DNA of 64,000 nucleotides from Planobispora rosea (GTDB taxonomy: Bacteria > Actinomycetota > Actinomycetes > Streptosporangiales > Streptosporangiaceae): NCBI RefSeq assembly GCF_014648175.1, contig NZ_BMQP01000035.1, positions 21,664 to 85,663 of the forward strand, read 5' to 3'. Made by a program: the position numbers and the translations under genes. Position 1 is the stretch's first letter. Every line of letters starts with the position of its first letter. Under the pieces are notes generated by a model that saw only the letters and a program-made list of their open reading frames with translations, did not search any database and was not told the DNA's origin. Shown here piece after piece: positions 50,507 through 59,754 of the stretch.

Positions 50507-50851
50507 CATTCCTCCTAGAGAAGGAACTGCCGGGTTCACCCAGCAGGGGAATCGCTTCCCTGTTACGGTCTAGGTGCTTGAAACGGTCGGGGCTCGGCCG
50601 TCGCCCGCCTCGTCTCAAGGGAGGCGGAAGCCGCTTCCCTCGCGGGGCGGAGGAGTTACGGCGGTCACCCCCTTCATACGGTTGCAACCGCCCATACCCG
50701 GCCGATGGACGACAAACATCGTGGTTATCCGGGCTTGCCCTCTCGCGAAGAGTCTTGCCTCCCGCATTACGGTTCGGTGGACAGGGCGAGACACGCACCT
50801 GGCCTGATCCGCGTCGAGCCGTCACTCTGGAGACGAGGACGGTGAGCGTTG
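50507..50851. promoter_or_regulatory. Divergent upstream region of DUF2795 and cobL
   Basis: No gene. It contains a hairpin at about 50620-50642 (AGGGAGGCGG with CCGCTTCCCT, one G-T pair). I looked for a cobalamin riboswitch and did not find the B12 box GCCACTG or its partner elements, so cobL control is by another means. The stretch 50690-50760 is less GC-rich and may hold the cobL promoter. Confidence 0.4.
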
Positions 50852-52021
50852 ATGATCACAGTGGTCGGGGTGGACGGATCCGGGCTCTCCGCGGTCGCGC
50901 GGACCAGGCTGGACGAGGCGGTTCTGGTCACCGGGTCCGAACGGGCCTTCCGCCGCCTGGGCCCGCTGCCCGGTGAGGCCAGGAGAGCGCGCGGTCCGCT
51001 GCTGGAGATCGTGGACGCCCATCTGGAGACGGGTGAGGGCCGCCTGGTCGTGCTCGCCGAGGGGGATCCGGGATTCTTCGACGTGGTCCGCGAGCTGCGC
51101 GGCCACGGGGTCACCCCGGAGGTCCTGCCCGGCCTCCCGCTCGTCTCGCGCGCCTTCGCCAGGGCGGGACTCCCCTGGGAGGACGCCCTCGTGGTCACCG
51201 GCGACCGGATCGACCGGGTGGTGAACGCCTGCCGCGCCCATCACAAGGTCGCCGTGCTCGTCACCCCGGGCATCGGCCCCGCCGAGATCGCCCGGGAGCT
51301 GGCCCCCACCACCCCCCGGGCGCTGATCGTCTGCGAGGATCTCGGCGGCCCCGACGAGCGGATCACGCACAGCCGGATGGGCGAGGCCACCACCCGGCCG
51401 TGGAAGGACCCCGACGTGGTGCTCGTCCTGGACCCGCTGCACCGGCCGTACGAGCCGAGCTGGGTGGCCGGGGCCCGCCCGGGGCCCGAGGAGTGGGCGG
51501 TGGACTTCGGCGACGGCGGCGGCCTGACCCCGGAGGTCCGGGCGTTCGTGCTGGCCAAACTCGGCCCCCGGCTGGGCGACATGGTCTGGGACGTCGGCGC
51601 CGGCGGCGGGGAGATCGCGGTGGAGTGCGCCAGGATGGGCGCGGCCGTGGTGGCGGTGGAGCGCGAGGACGCCGCGTGCGCCCGGCTGCGGCGCAACGTC
51701 ATCGCGCACGGCGTGAAGGTCGCCCTGACCCGGGGCCAGGCGCCGCCGGCCCTGGAGCCGCTGGCCGACCCAGACGCGGTCTTCGTGGGCGGCGGGGGCG
51801 CCGACGTGATCGAGGCGTGCGCGGCCCGCGGCCCGCGGACCCTGGTCTGCGCCCTGCGGACCGTGGAGCAGGTCGTCACCGTGTTCGGCATCCTCCGGGA
51901 ACAGGGTTACCAGGCCGAATGCGTGCAGTTGCAGTCCTCCCGGCTGGCCGTCCACACCGACGGGGGGCACCGTCTCACCGCCACCGATCCGGTCTTCGTC
52001 GTGCACTCCCGCAGGCCGTGA
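50852..52021 (+). CDS. cobL: Precorrin-6Y C5,15-methyltransferase (decarboxylating) CobL
   Basis: 389 residues joining two enzymes. CbiE-like residues 1-200 (VVLAEGDPGFFDVVRELRGHG, TPRALIVCEDLGGPDERI) methylate C5. CbiT-like residues 205-389 with the SAM motif MVWDVGAGGGEIAVECARMGA methylate C15 and decarboxylate the acetate side chain. GGxGAD (VGGGGADVIEA) is the CbiT substrate loop. ATG 50852 is preferred over the TTG three bases earlier. First gene of the second cobalamin block. Confidence 0.92.
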   Translation: MITVVGVDGSGLSAVARTRLDEAVLVTGSERAFRRLGPLPGEARRARGPLLEIVDAHLETGEGRLVVLAEGDPGFFDVVRELRGHGVTPEVLPGLPLVSRAFARAGLPWEDALVVTGDRIDRVVNACRAHHKVAVLVTPGIGPAEIARELAPTTPRALIVCEDLGGPDERITHSRMGEATTRPWKDPDVVLVLDPLHRPYEPSWVAGARPGPEEWAVDFGDGGGLTPEVRAFVLAKLGPRLGDMVWDVGAGGGEIAVECARMGAAVVAVEREDAACARLRRNVIAHGVKVALTRGQAPPALEPLADPDAVFVGGGGADVIEACAARGPRTLVCALRTVEQVVTVFGILREQGYQAECVQLQSSRLAVHTDGGHRLTATDPVFVVHSRRP

Positions 52022-52170
52022 GGGAGCGCGGGGAGAGCGTGGGGGAGCGAACGGGACCGCGACAGGAGTGAACATCGCCGGTCCATGACCTGTCACTGTC
52101 GTGTCCTCATCGGCTATCCTCGCGAGTCGCCGCCGCGCAATCCCAGGTCGAGGTCATTGGAGTCCTTTTC

Positions 52171-52995
52171 ATGAAGCCGCCGCTGCTGCTCATCGGGCAG
52201 GGCTCGCACGATGACAACGGTTCCGTTGAATTCGGCAGGTTCGTCCACCGGCTCCGCTGCCGCCTGGACCGGACCGCCGCCGACGTCTCCGGCGGATATC
52301 TCACCAGGGCGACGCCGCGGCTCGGCGACTCCATCGCCTCGCTGGTCGCCCGGGGGCACCACCGCATGGTGGCGCTGCCGCTGAGCCTGTCCGGGGAGAC
52401 GTGGATCGGCGCCGAGATCTCCGCCGCGATGGCCCTGGAGCAGCAGCGCCACCCGACGCTCACCTGCGACTACGGCCGGCCCCTGGGAGCCGACCCGCGT
52501 GTGCTGGCGCTGCTGGCCGAGCGCCTGGCCGACGCCGCGGCCGAGGTGCCCAGCCTCCGCCTGGTCCCCGCGGCCGGAGGCCTCCTGGAGGAGGAGCCCG
52601 AGCGGATCGGGACCGCGGAGACCGCCGTGGTGCTCGTCGGCGACGGCTCCACCCTGCCCGCCGCCAACGCCGACGTGCACCGGGTCTCCCGCCTGTTCTG
52701 GGAGACCCACGCGCACGAGTACATGACGGTGGAGACCGCCTTCGCCTCCCTCACCCCGCCCGGCGTGCCCGGTGGCATCGAGCGCTGCCGCCGCCTCGGC
52801 GCCCGCCGCGTGATCGTCGTCCCCTACCTGCTGTTCGCCGGCAGTCTGCTGGACAAGGTCTGGGCCCAGGCCATGGCCTACGCCGCCGGCCATCCCGAGC
52901 TGGACGTCCGCTGCGCCGACGTCATCGGCGACTGCGAGGGCCTGGCCGACGTGGTCATCGAACGCTACGAGGAAGCGCTCGCCGCCGCCCGGTGA
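52171..52995 (+). CDS. CbiX-like sirohydrochlorin chelatase
   Basis: 274 residues forming two repeated halves of the chelatase fold: GQGSHDDNGSVEFGRFV and MVALPLSLSGETWIGAEIS in the first, AVVLVGDGSTLPAANADVH and RVIVVPYLLFAGSLLDKVWAQA in the second. It should insert Co2+ (or Fe2+ for siroheme) into sirohydrochlorin. The usual G-H-G-S His is displaced (GQGSH). ATG 52171 has GGAGTCC upstream. It lies between cobL and cobT, supporting a cobalt role. Confidence 0.78.
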   Translation: MKPPLLLIGQGSHDDNGSVEFGRFVHRLRCRLDRTAADVSGGYLTRATPRLGDSIASLVARGHHRMVALPLSLSGETWIGAEISAAMALEQQRHPTLTCDYGRPLGADPRVLALLAERLADAAAEVPSLRLVPAAGGLLEEEPERIGTAETAVVLVGDGSTLPAANADVHRVSRLFWETHAHEYMTVETAFASLTPPGVPGGIERCRRLGARRVIVVPYLLFAGSLLDKVWAQAMAYAAGHPELDVRCADVIGDCEGLADVVIERYEEALAAAR

Positions 52996-53038
52996 CCCCT
53001 CGGGGCCCGCACGGGGCTTTTTCGGGGACACTGGTGAC

Positions 53039-54187
53039 ATGATCACCCTTGAGCAGACCATCGCCGCGATCCGGCCGTGCGACCCGGAGGCCGTCGCGGA
53101 GGCACGGGCCCACCAGGACCGGCTGACCAAGCCGCGCGGCTCCCTGGGCGTGCTGGAGGATGTCGCGGTACGGCTGGCCGGTATCGCGGCCGTCAGCCCG
53201 CCGCCCGTCCCGGCCCCCGCGGCGCTGGCCATCTTCGCCGCCGACCACGGGGTCCACGCCCAGGGCGTGAGCCCCTGGCCGCAGGAGGTCACCCAGCAGA
53301 TGGTGGGCAACTTCCTGGCGGGCGGGGCCGTGGCCAACGCCTTCGCCAACCAGGTGGGCGCCACCGTGCGGGTCGTGGACGTCGGCGTCGCCGCCGACCT
53401 GCCCGCCGCTCCGGGCCTGGCGATCAGGAAGGTGGCGTACGGCACCGCGGACCTGTCCCAGGGGCCGGCGATGACCCGCGAGCAGGCCGTCGCGGCACTG
53501 GAGGCCGGGATCGAGACGGCCCGCGAGCTCGTGGCGGAGGGGGCCCGCTGCCTGGTCACCGGGGACATGGGCATCGCCAACACCACCGCCTCCGCGGCTC
53601 TGGTCTGCGCCTTCACGGGCAGGGACGCGGCCGAGGTGACCGGCAGGGGGACCGGCGTCGACGACGAGACCCTGGCACGCAAGATCGAGGTCATCCGCCG
53701 GGCACTCCACGTGAACGGGCTGATCCGGGAAGGCGGTTCCACTGGGGCGGGCGGTGGTTCCGCCGGGGCGGACGGGACGGGTGGCGGGGGCGCTCCCGGT
53801 GACGGGGCGGGAGCCGTACCGGGCCTGGAGATCCTGGCGGCGGTCGGCGGGCTGGAGCACGCGGCGATCGCCGGGTTCATCCTGGGCGGAGCGTCCCTGA
53901 GAGTGCCGGTCATCCTCGACGGCGTGATCGCGGGATCGGCGGCGCTCGCGGCCGCCGCGCTGGCCCCGGACGCGCTGGACCACTGCGTGGCCGGGCACCG
54001 CTCGGCCGAGCCGGGCCACACCGTCGCGCTCGCCCATCTCGGCCTCCGTCCCCTGGTCGAGCTGGAACTCCGGCTCGGCGAGGGCACCGGGGGGCTGCTG
54101 GCCCACCCGCTGGTCTGCGCGGCGGCCCGCGTCCTGCACGAGGTGGCGACCTTCGACTCCGCGGGGGTCACCGAGAAGGAGTCCTGA
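53039..54187 (+). CDS. cobT: Nicotinate-nucleotide--dimethylbenzimidazole phosphoribosyltransferase CobT
   Basis: 382 residues. The enzyme makes alpha-ribazole phosphate for the lower ligand of cobalamin. Motifs: LTKPRGSLGVLEDVAVRLAGI, IFAADHGVHAQGVSPWPQEVTQQMV, LVTGDMGIANTTASAAL and the C-terminal GGLEHAAIAGFILGGASLRVPVILDG and AHLGLRPLVELELRLGEGTG. A 25-residue Gly-rich insertion (STGAGGGSAGADGTGGGGAP) in the middle is unusual and probably a surface loop. Followed by a very strong terminator. Confidence 0.94.
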   Translation: MITLEQTIAAIRPCDPEAVAEARAHQDRLTKPRGSLGVLEDVAVRLAGIAAVSPPPVPAPAALAIFAADHGVHAQGVSPWPQEVTQQMVGNFLAGGAVANAFANQVGATVRVVDVGVAADLPAAPGLAIRKVAYGTADLSQGPAMTREQAVAALEAGIETARELVAEGARCLVTGDMGIANTTASAALVCAFTGRDAAEVTGRGTGVDDETLARKIEVIRRALHVNGLIREGGSTGAGGGSAGADGTGGGGAPGDGAGAVPGLEILAAVGGLEHAAIAGFILGGASLRVPVILDGVIAGSAALAAAALAPDALDHCVAGHRSAEPGHTVALAHLGLRPLVELELRLGEGTGGLLAHPLVCAAARVLHEVATFDSAGVTEKES

Positions 54188-54194
54188 CCGCCGC

Positions 54195-54253
54195 CCCCGG
54201 CGGGGCCTCAGCCGGCGGCCCGGCCGGGGGCGACGGCTGAGGCCCCGCCGGGG
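54195..54253 (+). terminator. Very strong terminator after cobT
   Basis: A perfect 20-bp stem, CCCCGGCGGGGCCTCAGCCG at 54195-54214 with its complement at 54234-54253, 19-base loop. It ends the cobL-chelatase-cobT unit and isolates cysG. Confidence 0.9.
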
Positions 54254-54307
54254 TACGACCTGGGTAATCAGCGGGCGGAGGGGTAACATCCGGACCGGCG
54301 TGGACGA

Positions 54308-54372
54308 CTTGACATCATTCCGGCGCTTCAGAGACCTGATGATGTCAAGCTTGTTAACACAGTGACATCAAA
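54308..54372. promoter_or_regulatory. Triple TGACATCA element upstream of cysG
   Basis: CTTGACATCAT at 54308-54318 is inverted perfectly as ATGATGTCAAG at 54339-54349, and a third copy, GTGACATCAAA, lies at 54362-54372. The spacing from first to third is 54 bp. The arrangement looks like a multi-site operator for a dimeric regulator. The first two copies could also fold into an RNA stem if transcribed. The AT-rich context fits the cysG promoter. Confidence 0.6.
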
Positions 54373-54450
54373 CGACGCTGGGATAGCCGGTAGGTTTACC
54401 TCCTAACACGCACTGCTTCACCGTTCGTCGCGAACAGGAGATCTGTCGCC

Positions 54451-55683
54451 ATGTCGCCCTACCTGCTTGGTCTGCGTCTCTCCGGGCGGCGTGTTCTCGT
54501 CGTCGGTGGAGGCCGTGTCGCGCAGCGGCGCGTGCCGGCCCTGCTGGAGGCCGGAGCCCTGGTCACCATCGTCTCGACGAGCGTCACGCACGCTCTCGAC
54601 GACCTCATCGCCAGCGGCCGCGTGACGTGGGAGGCCAGGCCGTACCAGGTGGGAGACGTGGACGGGGCGTGGCTGGTGCAGGCCTGCACCGATGACAGGG
54701 CCGTGAACACCGCGATCGCCGCCGAGGCCGAGGCCAAACGGATCTGGTGCGTGCGCGCCGACGACAGGGACGCCTCGGCCGCGTGGACCCCCGCCAGCGG
54801 GCGGGTGGGCGAGGTCGGCGTGGCGGTCACCGCGGGCGGCGACCCCCGGCGGGCGGCCGGGATCAGGGACGCGGTGGTGGAGGCCCTCCGCGACGGCACG
54901 GTCGAGGCCCGGCGCAACCGCACCAAGCCCGTCGGCGTCGCCCTGGTCGGAGGCGGCCCCGGCGACCCCGGGCTGATCACGGTCCGCGGCCGGCAGCTGC
55001 TCGCCCAGGCCGACGTGGTCATCGCCGACCGCCTCGCCCCGCAGGCCCTGCTCGACGAGCTCTCCCCGGACGTGGAGCTGATCGACGCGGCGAAGATCCC
55101 CTACGGGCGTTACATGGCCCAGGAGCGGATCAACGAGCTGATCGTCGAGCACGCCAAGCAGGGCAAGTTCGTGGTCCGGCTCAAGGGCGGCGACCCCTTC
55201 GTCTTCGGCCGGGGCGGCGAGGAGATGCTCGCCTGCGCCCGCGAGGGCATCCCGGTCACCGTCGTCCCCGGCATCACCAGCCCGGTCGCGGTGCCCGCGG
55301 CGGCGGGCGTTCCGGTGACGCACCGGGGCGTCAGCCAGGAATTCCACGTGATTTCCGTACATGTTCCCCCGGGCGACCCCGCCTCCACCGTTGACTGGCC
55401 CAACCTGGCGCGGTCAGCGGGGACCTTGATCCTCATGATGGCGGTCGAGCGGATCGCGGTGATAGCCGAGACATTGATCCACGAAGGGCGTTCGCCGGAA
55501 ACTCCCGTAATGGTGGTACAGGACGGTACTCTTCCCACCCAGCGAGCTCTTTACGCCACGCTCTCCACCGTGGCGGAGCGCGTGACCGCGGCTGGGATTC
55601 GGCCACCGGCGATCGTGATCGTCGGCGATGTCGTGAAGGTCGGCCAGGAGGTCGAGATGGTTCGAGCGGAGAGAGTTCCGTGA
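54451..55683 (+). CDS. cysG: Siroheme synthase CysG-type: precorrin-2 dehydrogenase and uroporphyrinogen-III C-methyltransferase
   Basis: 410 residues. The N-terminal 1-150 has the NAD-binding GRRVLVVGGGRVAQRRVPALLEAGA (oxidation of precorrin-2 to sirohydrochlorin). The C-terminal 160-410 is the SAM-dependent methyltransferase: VALVGGGPGDPGLITVRGRQLL, VVRLKGGDPFVFGRGGEEML, VVPGITSPVAVPAAAGVPVTHRG. It supplies the tetrapyrrole precursor for both siroheme and cobalamin and feeds the chelatase encoded upstream. The stop overlaps the start of the first GTPase gene (GTGA). Confidence 0.93.
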   Translation: MSPYLLGLRLSGRRVLVVGGGRVAQRRVPALLEAGALVTIVSTSVTHALDDLIASGRVTWEARPYQVGDVDGAWLVQACTDDRAVNTAIAAEAEAKRIWCVRADDRDASAAWTPASGRVGEVGVAVTAGGDPRRAAGIRDAVVEALRDGTVEARRNRTKPVGVALVGGGPGDPGLITVRGRQLLAQADVVIADRLAPQALLDELSPDVELIDAAKIPYGRYMAQERINELIVEHAKQGKFVVRLKGGDPFVFGRGGEEMLACAREGIPVTVVPGITSPVAVPAAAGVPVTHRGVSQEFHVISVHVPPGDPASTVDWPNLARSAGTLILMMAVERIAVIAETLIHEGRSPETPVMVVQDGTLPTQRALYATLSTVAERVTAAGIRPPAIVIVGDVVKVGQEVEMVRAERVP

Positions 55684-57872
55684 AATCGGCTGCCAACAGG
55701 CCCGCGCTCCCGGGCGAGGGTGACCGCCCGCTCGGAGGCGCCTCTCGGGAGGCGCCCGGAGACCTCCCCCCGGAGCACTCCGAAGCCCCGGGTGAACAGA
55801 CCGTGACCTTCCGCGCCATCCGCGACGACGATCTGGTCTCCGTCCACGACGAGGAGCTCCCCGCCGGTCAGGAGGGCAGCGAGGAGGGTTCCGCGGCGGA
55901 CGCCGAGGACGGGAGTCCTGAGGAGGCGGCTGAGGGCTCTGGGGGCTCCGGGACGGAGCCTTCCGGAGATCGGGGTGGGGCTGACCCGGTCGTGCCTGAA
56001 CCGGACGGCCCCTCCTTCGCGGAGGAGCCCGCGAGCCCGGCCGGAGAGGCCGAGACTGAAGACGACGAGGCCGGAGAAGACGAGGCGGGGAAAGACCCGG
56101 TAGGAGAGGACGACGCGGAAGGGGACCCGGCCGAGGACGCGGCCGGGACGGGGGACGACGGACCCTGGGCGTCCGGAGACTGGGTCCGGGAGACACCGCT
56201 GCCCGAGGAGGTCTCCGAGGCGCTGACCAACGCCCTCACGGGGCTGCGGGACAGCCTCACCGACCTCAGCTTCGGCCTGGACCTCCCCGGGGCGGAGGAG
56301 GCCAGGCGGGCCCAGGCCGAGATCCTGGCCCAGCTTGAGGACTACGTGATCCCCCGGGTCCACACCAGCACCGCGCCGGCGCTCATCGTCATCGCGGGAT
56401 CGACCGGCGCCGGGAAGTCCACGCTGCTCAACACCCTCGCCAACGCCAAGGTCAGCGCGACCGGCGTGCGCCGTCCGACCACGGGAACGCCGGTTCTCGC
56501 CTGTCACCCCGACGACTACGAGTGGTTCGCCGAGGGCGGCCTGCTCGGCAGCCTGGAGCGCAGGGAGGTTCCGGGGGCCAAGCCGGGGCTCGACGGGCTC
56601 GTGCTCGTCTCCACCGAGCGTCTGCCCCAGGGCGTGGCGCTGCTCGACACCCCCGACATCGACTCGGTCGTCGAGGAGCACCACGAGATCGCCCACCGCA
56701 TGCTCGACGCGGCCGACCTGTGGATCTTCGTCACCACCGCCGCCCGGTACGCCGACGCCCCCGCCTGGAGGCTGCTCCGGCTGGCCAAGGAGCGCGGCGC
56801 CCGGCTGGCGATCGTGCTCTCCCGGGTTCCCCCCAGGTCACGCGAGGTGGTCACCAAGCACTTCGTCCGCATGCTCACCGAGTACGGCCTCGGCGAGGTC
56901 GAGCGGTTCGTCATCGACGAGAGCAAGGTCGTCGACGGGATGCTCCCCGACCAGGAGATCACCGAGCTGCGGCTCTGGCTGGCCGAGCTGTCGGTGGACG
57001 ACCAGCGCCGGACGCAGGCCGTACAGGCGACGCTGGCCGGAGCGCTGGACAGCTTCCGGACCCGGGTCCCGGCCCTGGCCAGGCAGCTGGAGGCCCAGGT
57101 CGCCATCAGGGCCCAGCTCCGCAGCGACGTGGACGCCGCCTACACCGGCGCGCTGGCGGAGATCGACAAGGCGACGAGGGACGGCTCGCTGCTCCGCGGG
57201 GAGATGCTCGCCCGGTGGCAGGACTTCGCCGGGTCGGGCGACCTCATGCGGACCCTGCGCCTGCGCAAGCCCGGCAGGTTCGCCGGGAAGGCGAGCCGGC
57301 AGGGCCCCGAACGGCTCAACGCGCTGAAGACCGCCCTGCGGACCGGGCTGGAGTCGGTCGTCGTCTCGGCGGCCCAGCGGGCGGCCGAGGAGACCGTGTC
57401 GCGGTGGCTGCACCGCCCCGGCGCGGCCGAGGCCCTGGCGCTCGCCCCCGGGCTCGGCCGCCCCTCCGACGAGCTTCTGCGCAGGACCAACCGGGCCGTG
57501 GCCGCCTGGCAGGACCACCTCGTCCAGCTGATCCGCACCGAAGGCGTGACCAAGCGGGCGGTGACCAGGCTGATCTCGTTCGACGTGGAGTCCCTGGCGG
57601 TGATCTTCTCGGTCGGCCTGTTGGGGTACGGCGCCGCCGAGTCCGAGGGCAGGGGCGCGCTGCCCCAGCGGCTGCTGCACGCGTTGTTCGGCGCCGAGTC
57701 CCTGCGCAACATCGGGACCAAGGCCCGCAGTGACCTCCGGGCCAGGATCAGCATGCTGTTCGACGATGAGACGTCGCGCTACATCCAGGTGCTCGATGGC
57801 GCTGGCATTCCTGACGAATCCGCCGCCACCCGCCTTTACCAGGCAACGTACAACCTCGAGGTCGCGCGATGA
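55680..57872 (+). CDS. Dynamin-like GTPase, first of a pair
   Basis: 730 residues. The first 180 are acidic and disordered (EDDEAGEDEAGKDPVGEDD). The GTPase domain follows: G1 AGSTGAGKSTLLN near 240, a Thr-rich switch (ATGVRRPTTGTP), G3 LLDTPDIDS near 323. The C-terminal half is helical, with a hydrophobic segment (VESLAVIFSVGLLGYGAA) near 640 that could insert in the membrane. It resembles bacterial dynamins such as the DynA/DynB pair of Streptomyces sporulation septa; that assignment is inference from pairing and the nearby SSB. It overlaps both neighbours by four bases. Confidence 0.75.
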   Translation: MKSAANRPALPGEGDRPLGGASREAPGDLPPEHSEAPGEQTVTFRAIRDDDLVSVHDEELPAGQEGSEEGSAADAEDGSPEEAAEGSGGSGTEPSGDRGGADPVVPEPDGPSFAEEPASPAGEAETEDDEAGEDEAGKDPVGEDDAEGDPAEDAAGTGDDGPWASGDWVRETPLPEEVSEALTNALTGLRDSLTDLSFGLDLPGAEEARRAQAEILAQLEDYVIPRVHTSTAPALIVIAGSTGAGKSTLLNTLANAKVSATGVRRPTTGTPVLACHPDDYEWFAEGGLLGSLERREVPGAKPGLDGLVLVSTERLPQGVALLDTPDIDSVVEEHHEIAHRMLDAADLWIFVTTAARYADAPAWRLLRLAKERGARLAIVLSRVPPRSREVVTKHFVRMLTEYGLGEVERFVIDESKVVDGMLPDQEITELRLWLAELSVDDQRRTQAVQATLAGALDSFRTRVPALARQLEAQVAIRAQLRSDVDAAYTGALAEIDKATRDGSLLRGEMLARWQDFAGSGDLMRTLRLRKPGRFAGKASRQGPERLNALKTALRTGLESVVVSAAQRAAEETVSRWLHRPGAAEALALAPGLGRPSDELLRRTNRAVAAWQDHLVQLIRTEGVTKRAVTRLISFDVESLAVIFSVGLLGYGAAESEGRGALPQRLLHALFGAESLRNIGTKARSDLRARISMLFDDETSRYIQVLDGAGIPDESAATRLYQATYNLEVAR

Positions 57873-59533
57873 GCAGCACCATTGGCATCACCCCCCCGAG
57901 CGGTATCACCCCGGCGCGTCAAGGTCTCGGCAGCAGGCTCGCGGCGCTGGCCAAGATCGTCGAGCTGGGGCCGGGCAGGGTCGATCCCAAACTCCTCACC
58001 GAGTCGGGCCAGTTGCTGCTCCGCGCGGGCGACCGGCTCAAGCTCTCCTCCGACCACACGGTGGTCGCCCTCGCCGGGGGTACGGGAAGCGGCAAGTCGT
58101 CGCTGTTCAACGCGGTCTCCGGGCTCGACCTGTCGCCGACGGGCGTACGCCGCCCCACCACGGCGCGCACGCACGCCTGCGTCTGGGGCCTGGAGGGCGC
58201 CGGACCGCTGCTGGACTGGCTGCAGATCCAGTGGCGGCACCGCTTCGCCAGGGCCAGCGCGCTCGACAAGGGTGAGAGCCAGCTCCACGGGCTGATCCTG
58301 CTCGACCTGCCCGACCACGACTCCATCCGGGCGCTCACCGACACCGAGGCCGACCGGCTCATCCAGGTCGCCGACCTCATCGTGTGGGTCCTCGACCCGC
58401 AGAAGTACGCCGACGCCTCCACCCACCGCCGCTACGTGACCGAACTCGCCGGGCACGACGCGGTGACGGTCTTCGTGCTCAACCAGGCCGACCGGCTCGC
58501 CCCGGAGGAACTGGCCGAGTGCGTCACCGACCTGGAGGACCTGCTCCGCCGGGAGGGCGTCGAGAACCCCGTCATCGTGACGACCTCGGCGACCACGGGC
58601 AGGGGCGTGGACAACCTCAAGGCGGTCCTCGCCGACACCGTGGCCAGGCGCCGGGCCGCGATCCAGCGCCTGGAGGCGGACCTCGACCGGCTGACCCGGA
58701 GCCTGGCGAAGGTCATCCCCGGTGAGGACGCCCCGCCCCCGCCCGCGGCCGTCGACGACGCCCGCCGGATCGGGCTGACCGACGCCCTCTGCGACGCCGT
58801 CGGCGTGCCGGCCGTCGGCGAGGCGATGGAGAACGTGTACAGCGTGCGGTCCGTCGAATGGGTCGGCTGGCCGTACGCCCGCTGGGCGGCCCGGCTCCGC
58901 TCCGACCCGCTGAACAGTCTGCGCCTGGGCGACATCAGGGACGAGATCCGGGGGCTGACCGGCGGTTCGGTGACCGCGCAGCCCGCGGAGGTGGACAACG
59001 CGATCCAGGCCCTGGCCGACGGGCTCACCACCGGGATGCACGAGGCCTGGCAGAACGGCGTCAGGGACGCCGCGCGCTCCCGCTCGGCCCAGTTGCCGCA
59101 GGTGCTCTCGGAGGAACTGACCGAGGTGGCTCCCCCGCTGGACCGGGTCCCGGCCTGGTGGCGCGTCCTCCTCGTCTGGCAGTACCTGCTGGTCCTGCTG
59201 TTCGTGGCGGGGCTCGCATGGGTCGGTACGGCCCTGGCCTACGGCGTCTTCGAGGTGGGCGAGATCCCCGAGAGCCTGGAGGCCTTCGGCGATGCGGCCT
59301 CGTTGCCGTGGGTCGGCCTGATGATGGCCGCGGTCCTCGGCCTCGGCCTGCTGACCGCCGTGGCCAGCCGGAACTTCGTGGTGCTCGGAGCAGGCCACGA
59401 GCGCGACCGGCTTGAGCGCGAGATGCGCCGCAGGATCGGCACGATCGCCGAGAGCATGGTGATCGAGCCGGTGGAGCGGGAACTGGCCCGGTACAACGCG
59501 TTCTACGCGGCGGTGCGGAGCGTGCGCGGCTGA
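57869..59533 (+). CDS. Dynamin-like GTPase, second of a pair
   Basis: 554 residues. G1 is AGGTGSGKSSLFN near 70, switch SPTGVRRPTTART, G3 LLDLPDHDSIRAL near 146, G4 NQAD near 205. Near the C-terminus two transmembrane helices (about 430-452 and 478-502, VLLVWQYLLVLLFVAGLAW and WVGLMMAAVLGLGLLTAVA) are followed by a helical tail. The switch sequence T-G-V-R-R-P-T-T is shared with the upstream paralogue. The two probably form a heteromeric membrane-remodelling complex. Confidence 0.78.
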   Translation: MSSTIGITPPSGITPARQGLGSRLAALAKIVELGPGRVDPKLLTESGQLLLRAGDRLKLSSDHTVVALAGGTGSGKSSLFNAVSGLDLSPTGVRRPTTARTHACVWGLEGAGPLLDWLQIQWRHRFARASALDKGESQLHGLILLDLPDHDSIRALTDTEADRLIQVADLIVWVLDPQKYADASTHRRYVTELAGHDAVTVFVLNQADRLAPEELAECVTDLEDLLRREGVENPVIVTTSATTGRGVDNLKAVLADTVARRRAAIQRLEADLDRLTRSLAKVIPGEDAPPPPAAVDDARRIGLTDALCDAVGVPAVGEAMENVYSVRSVEWVGWPYARWAARLRSDPLNSLRLGDIRDEIRGLTGGSVTAQPAEVDNAIQALADGLTTGMHEAWQNGVRDAARSRSAQLPQVLSEELTEVAPPLDRVPAWWRVLLVWQYLLVLLFVAGLAWVGTALAYGVFEVGEIPESLEAFGDAASLPWVGLMMAAVLGLGLLTAVASRNFVVLGAGHERDRLEREMRRRIGTIAESMVIEPVERELARYNAFYAAVRSVRG

Positions 59534-59754
59534 CGTCCGGCGGTACGGGAACCGGCTGTCCGCGGTTGTGACGGCCTCGGCGGCCCGGGACCACCTGGAC
59601 CGGGGCCACTCGGATCGGGCCGTCCACAGCCTCCCGGCGAGCACGTCGGGTCGTCCACAGATCGCCGTTCGGGAAGCCGTGCGGGAGGCCGCACGGGCCA
59701 TCGTGTCTCTCACGCCGCGGGCAGCCCGCCCGCTCTCATGGGAGGCACGATTCG

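Noticed and set aside
50507..50851. Cobalamin riboswitch before cobL
   Set aside because: Neither the GCCACTG box nor the conserved core elements could be found by eye. A covariance-model search would settle it.
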